A DNA stretch of 64,000 nt from Pseudomonas orientalis. Its GTDB lineage: Bacteria; Pseudomonadota; Gammaproteobacteria; Pseudomonadales; Pseudomonadaceae. The stretch's first letter is position 1; the number at the start of each line of letters is the position of its first letter. Below the pieces are notes generated by a model. That model saw only the letters and a list, made by a program, of their open reading frames with translations. It did no database searches and was not told the origin of the DNA. Where the stretch lies: assembly GCF_002934065.1 (NCBI RefSeq), contig NZ_CP018049.1, positions 4,896,501-4,960,500 on the forward strand. The letters are read 5' to 3'. Shown here one piece after another: positions 60,650-64,000 of the stretch. The translations under genes and the position numbers were made by a program.

Positions 60650-61525
60650 ATGCCAGCACTGGAATCCCTGCAAGTCTTTCAAGCCCTTAACCGCTCGCCC
60701 AACGCACGCCTGCAAGCCTGCGCCGAGCTCGGTGACGGTTTGTCCGCAGCATTGTGGAGCAACCACCACGATTCCCAGGATTACCAGGCGCCCAGCCATC
60801 ACACGTTGTCGTGCTACATCGGCGGCGGCACCGGCACTTTTCGCCGTGATCAGCCGGGCGTCAAGGGCGGTCCGGACAAACTGTGCATCCTGCCGGCCGA
60901 GCATCAATCGGCATGGGTGATCAATGGTCAGATTCGCCTGGCCCATGTGTATTTCAGCCCCGAACAATTTGCCCTCGGCTGCGTCACCCTGCTTGACCGC
61001 GAACCCCGCGAGCTGCAATTGCGCGAAGGCACCTTCCTCGAAGACGCCCGCCTGTCCGGATGCTTTCACCAGTTGATTGCCCTCAACTGGCACGAGCCCG
61101 GCGAGCGCCTGCTGACCAGCAGCCTGGCCCACGAAATGCTCAGTCACACCCTGCTCAGCCAGGTCGGCGCCCGTGACGGCCTGCGGGTAAAAGGTGGGCT
61201 GGCCGCGCACCAGCGGCGGCGGTTGGTGGAGTACATCGACCAGCACCTGCAGGACGCCATCAGCCTCGGCCAACTGGCGGGCCTGTGCGCGCTGTCGGAG
61301 TATCACTTCGCGCGCATGTTCCGCCAAAGCTTCGGCCTGCCGCCCCACCAGTATTTGCTGGCGCGCCGGCTGGCACGTGCGAAGAGCCTGCTGCGCGGCA
61401 GCGCCCTGGCCGTGGGGGAGATCGCCTTGATGTGCGGTTTCTCCAGCGCCAGTCATTTCAACCAGCGCTTTCGCCAAGCCATGGGGGCGGCGCCCGGGGA
61501 CTATCGCCAGGCCTTTCGCGCCTAG
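60650..61525 (+). CDS. AraC-family transcriptional regulator
   Basis: A 291-residue regulator. The N-terminal 180 residues form the sensing domain (LSCYIGGGTGTFRRD, IRLAHVYFSPEQFALG). The C-terminal domain carries the two helix-turn-helices: SLGQLAGLCALSEYHFARMF and VGEIALMCGFSSASHFNQRF. GGAG lies eight bases before the ATG. It is divergent from the EamA exporter and convergent with the LuxR gene, overlapping it by four bases at the 3' ends. Confidence 0.92.
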   Translation: MPALESLQVFQALNRSPNARLQACAELGDGLSAALWSNHHDSQDYQAPSHHTLSCYIGGGTGTFRRDQPGVKGGPDKLCILPAEHQSAWVINGQIRLAHVYFSPEQFALGCVTLLDREPRELQLREGTFLEDARLSGCFHQLIALNWHEPGERLLTSSLAHEMLSHTLLSQVGARDGLRVKGGLAAHQRRRLVEYIDQHLQDAISLGQLAGLCALSEYHFARMFRQSFGLPPHQYLLARRLARAKSLLRGSALAVGEIALMCGFSSASHFNQRFRQAMGAAPGDYRQAFRA

Positions 61526-63984
61526 CCCATCAAGCCCAGCGTCTTGGCCTTGGCCACCGCCTGCGTGCGTCGCTCCACCCCGAGTTTGCTGTGGATACGC
61601 CGCGCATGGGTCTTGACCGTGTGCAGGGAGATATACAGGCGGTCGGCAATTTGCAGATTGGAGTTGCCCAGGGCGATCAACTGCAACACTTCCAGTTCGC
61701 GCTGGCTCAGCGGGTTTTGCGTGACGCCGACGGGCGACGCTTGCGGTTCGAGCCCCAACTCACTCAATAATCCCGGGGCACGTAGACGCAACTCGCGCAC
61801 CGCCTGCTGCACCTGGCAACGCGCGGCCAATGCCAGGCCGGCTTGCAGCGCCAGTCGCGCCCGGGTCGGCTCTCCGAGGCGCCAGGCCACCTCGCCCAGC
61901 ACCAACTGCAGCTCGGTTTCCAGGCACAGCATGCCGCGTTGCCGGGTGCTGTCGAGCAAGGCGCCGAGACGCTCAAGCGGCTGTTCGGCGCAGCCCAGCC
62001 TGACCTCGGCCAGCACCAGCAGGTACTCAAGACGCGGGATCAATTCCAGTGTGGCCGGCGGCGCCTGCTTGGCGCAGGGCCCATGAAAGTGGCGCAGCAC
62101 GCGGCGCATCGCTTCCACCGTCAATTCCGCGCGCCCCTGCTGCAACCAGAAATGCCCGCTGACCAACAACAGCACCGCGCGGTACACCAGCACGGGGACG
62201 TGGCGCTGCTGCATCAGCCGCTCGGCATCGCGCAGCTGGATAAACGCCTGGGCGTAATCACCGCGATTGGCCGCCAGCAGCGCCAGCCCGAGAAATCCGT
62301 AGAGCACCCGCTTGTCCTGGCTGTGCAGGCAGATGTTCATACCGACCTCGAAACATTCGCCCGCCAGGGCGTCCTGCCCTTGACGCAACGCCAGATGCCC
62401 GCGTCGCAGGGCGATACGCCCCATCAGTGGCCCCGCCTGCAAGCGCTGCTCGACCAGCATCGCTTGCACACCTTCCAGCAGGCTGTGCGCCCGGTAAGGC
62501 GCGCCGCGCTGTTCCAGCAACTGGGCGTGATCCAGCTCCAGCAAGGCCTCCAACACCAGCGAACCGTGGGCGCGGGCCAGGCACAGCGCTTCGCGATTGA
62601 AGGTCTGGGCGACATCCAGCTCACCGCGCAGCAGGGCTTGCTGTGTCAGGCCCGACAGGCACATCAGGCGCGATGTCCAGGCACTCTCGGGCAAGGCTTG
62701 CAGCGCATCGAGGAAATGCGCGCGGGAACCTTCGGCATCGCCGCTCAGGTGCAGCAGCCAGCCGGCCTGCGCCTGCCAGCGCGCCACCAGGTGACGCTGC
62801 GCCGTCGCCGTGGGTCGCGGCGCGAATCGAGCCAACTGGTCGATGCACACCGCCGCCTGCTCGAAGCGCCCGGCAAACAGCAGTGCCGCCGTGACCAGCC
62901 CGACCAATTGCGCCGAGCCGAGCATCAATTCATCACCATGCTGCTCATGCAGGCGCAACAGCAACACGGCATTTTGCCCGCGAAACAAGTCTTCGAAACT
63001 GAAGTGCTGCAACAGGCTCACCGCCGCCTCGTATTCCTGCGCCAGCAGCGCCTGCTCGAAGGCGGCCTGCCAGTCCTGCTCGGCACTGAACCACTGGCAG
63101 GCGCGCCGGTGCCAGGCGCGCTTGGCCGGCCAAGGCTCTTCGCGCAGCAGGCGCGCCAGGGGTGCAAATATCTGCAGCCAATCGGTGCTGCCTTCCCAGG
63201 GCTGGATAAACGCACCGAGCGCTTGCAGCTCGCGCAGGTACTGAGCACCGTCACCAAAGCCGAACAGATGTTCACACAGGCCCGTGTTGAAGCGCGGCAG
63301 GTTGGCGAGCACCCGCCAGGCTTCGGCCAACTCCGCCGGCAAGCTGTTGAACACTTCGTGTTGCAGATAATCGAGCAAGGTTTTATCGGCGTGGCCGTCA
63401 TTGAGTAACGCGATGCGCGCTCCGGCACACCAGCCTGCGCTGAATTGCATGACACTCTCGACAGTCTGCCCAGGCCCGAGCAATGCCTGGATTTCCGTAG
63501 CATTGAAGGCCAGTTCAGCGCTGCCGCACTCCAGCAATTCATCATCAAGCAACAGCCGTGGCCAATTGCACAATGGTCGGCGTCGCGCGCCCAGCCACCA
63601 GGTCAGCGCCGGGCTGCTGCTGGCGAGCAACCGGTCCAGCAAGGCGTCCAGCTCGGGCGCGGGCAGGCGGCAGAAATCATCCAGGCACACCCACGCCGTG
63701 GGTTGCCAGCGCCCCAGATCCAGCAATAACGTGGCTTCATCGGTGTAGGGCAACCCAAGGCTGTGGGCCAGGCGCCGGGAAAAATCATCAGGGCACGCCA
63801 CGCCACCATTGAGTGCCAACCAGTACACCTGGCAGCCGGACGGCGCCTGCAGTGCACATTCGGCGAGCAGCGCGCTCTTGCCGCTGCCAGCCGGCGCGCA
63901 CAACAACTTCACACGCGCCGACGCCGCGAGCAACGCTGCGGCCAGGCGCGGGCGCAGCACATGGTGGGCGGACAGCCGGGGCAT
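61522..63984 (-). CDS. MalT-like LuxR-family regulator
   Basis: An 820-residue ATP-dependent regulator of the LAL/MalT type. P-loop APAGSGKSALLAECALQ near residues 36-52 and LDLGRWQPTAWVCLDDFCRL (Walker B like) near 89-108; a long TPR-like helical region (about 330-740); and the C-terminal LuxR helix-turn-helix QRELEVLQLIALGNSNLQIA near 760. The start at 63984 is 16 bases from the window edge. The inducer is unknown. Confidence 0.92.
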   Translation of the reverse strand: MPRLSAHHVLRPRLAAALLAASARVKLLCAPAGSGKSALLAECALQAPSGCQVYWLALNGGVACPDDFSRRLAHSLGLPYTDEATLLLDLGRWQPTAWVCLDDFCRLPAPELDALLDRLLASSSPALTWWLGARRRPLCNWPRLLLDDELLECGSAELAFNATEIQALLGPGQTVESVMQFSAGWCAGARIALLNDGHADKTLLDYLQHEVFNSLPAELAEAWRVLANLPRFNTGLCEHLFGFGDGAQYLRELQALGAFIQPWEGSTDWLQIFAPLARLLREEPWPAKRAWHRRACQWFSAEQDWQAAFEQALLAQEYEAAVSLLQHFSFEDLFRGQNAVLLLRLHEQHGDELMLGSAQLVGLVTAALLFAGRFEQAAVCIDQLARFAPRPTATAQRHLVARWQAQAGWLLHLSGDAEGSRAHFLDALQALPESAWTSRLMCLSGLTQQALLRGELDVAQTFNREALCLARAHGSLVLEALLELDHAQLLEQRGAPYRAHSLLEGVQAMLVEQRLQAGPLMGRIALRRGHLALRQGQDALAGECFEVGMNICLHSQDKRVLYGFLGLALLAANRGDYAQAFIQLRDAERLMQQRHVPVLVYRAVLLLVSGHFWLQQGRAELTVEAMRRVLRHFHGPCAKQAPPATLELIPRLEYLLVLAEVRLGCAEQPLERLGALLDSTRQRGMLCLETELQLVLGEVAWRLGEPTRARLALQAGLALAARCQVQQAVRELRLRAPGLLSELGLEPQASPVGVTQNPLSQRELEVLQLIALGNSNLQIADRLYISLHTVKTHARRIHSKLGVERRTQAVAKAKTLGLMG

Positions 63985-64000
63985 AAATCCGGGACGGTCC

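Overview
The window looks like a chromosome segment of a fluorescent Pseudomonas (P. fluorescens group). The evidence is the gene content and order (trmJ-cysE, suhB, queA-tgt-yajC-secD-secF, cyoABCDE, norR/hmp, bphO-bphP), the high GC and codon style of the core genes, and several copies of the Pseudomonas REP doublet whose arms read TGTGGGAGGGGGCTTGCCCC.

Layout. 1-9.1 kb is conserved core: cysE and trmJ, the divergent suhB, a glycine-zipper lipid-surface type protein, and the queA-tgt-yajC-secD-secF cluster. At 9192-9276 lies tRNA-Leu(CAA), used as the insertion site of an element of about 17.2 kb (9277 to about 26500). The element reads like a phage-P4-type satellite or integrative element: a tyrosine integrase next to the tRNA, an AlpA regulator, a structured RNA that I read as a C4/P4-CI antisense RNA flanked by two target-like sequences, a run of small overlapping genes, a 962-residue Toprim plus DUF927 primase-helicase, and GTGTTAC repeat arrays at both ends in mirror orientation that look like replication iterons. 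Its cargo is a 840-residue membrane protein, a 1260-residue protein with a nuclease-like N-terminus, and a stand-alone TIR-like protein (the Cap12/Pycsar-effector type). These are anti-phage candidates; the two large proteins are not families I can name.

From 26.5 to 49 kb the region is mixed accessory chromosome: a PAS hybrid sensor kinase, small membrane proteins, a LysE-type exporter, a PIN/HTH toxin-antitoxin pair, a colicin-E3-type ribosome-inactivating bacteriocin with its immunity gene, a cytochrome c, a lone receiver protein, heme oxygenase plus bacteriophytochrome (a red-light sensing unit that makes its own biliverdin), a PhoD-like phosphatase, a PAS-GGDEF diguanylate cyclase, a Tat-exported aminotransferase (probable pyoverdine-modifying PtaA), and an HTH regulator overlapping a VUT/YhhQ-type transporter gene beside queC.

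From 49 kb to the end it is core metabolism and regulation again: queC, the cytochrome bo3 oxidase operon cyoABCDE, dsbB, the nitric-oxide detoxification pair hmp/norR with three NorR-type sites between them, an EamA exporter, an AraC regulator and a MalT-like LuxR regulator. Queuosine-related genes (queA, tgt, queC, the VUT transporter) recur across the window.

All functional calls come from reading motifs by eye; no database search was possible. Gene starts are the weakest part of the annotation and are discussed where they matter.
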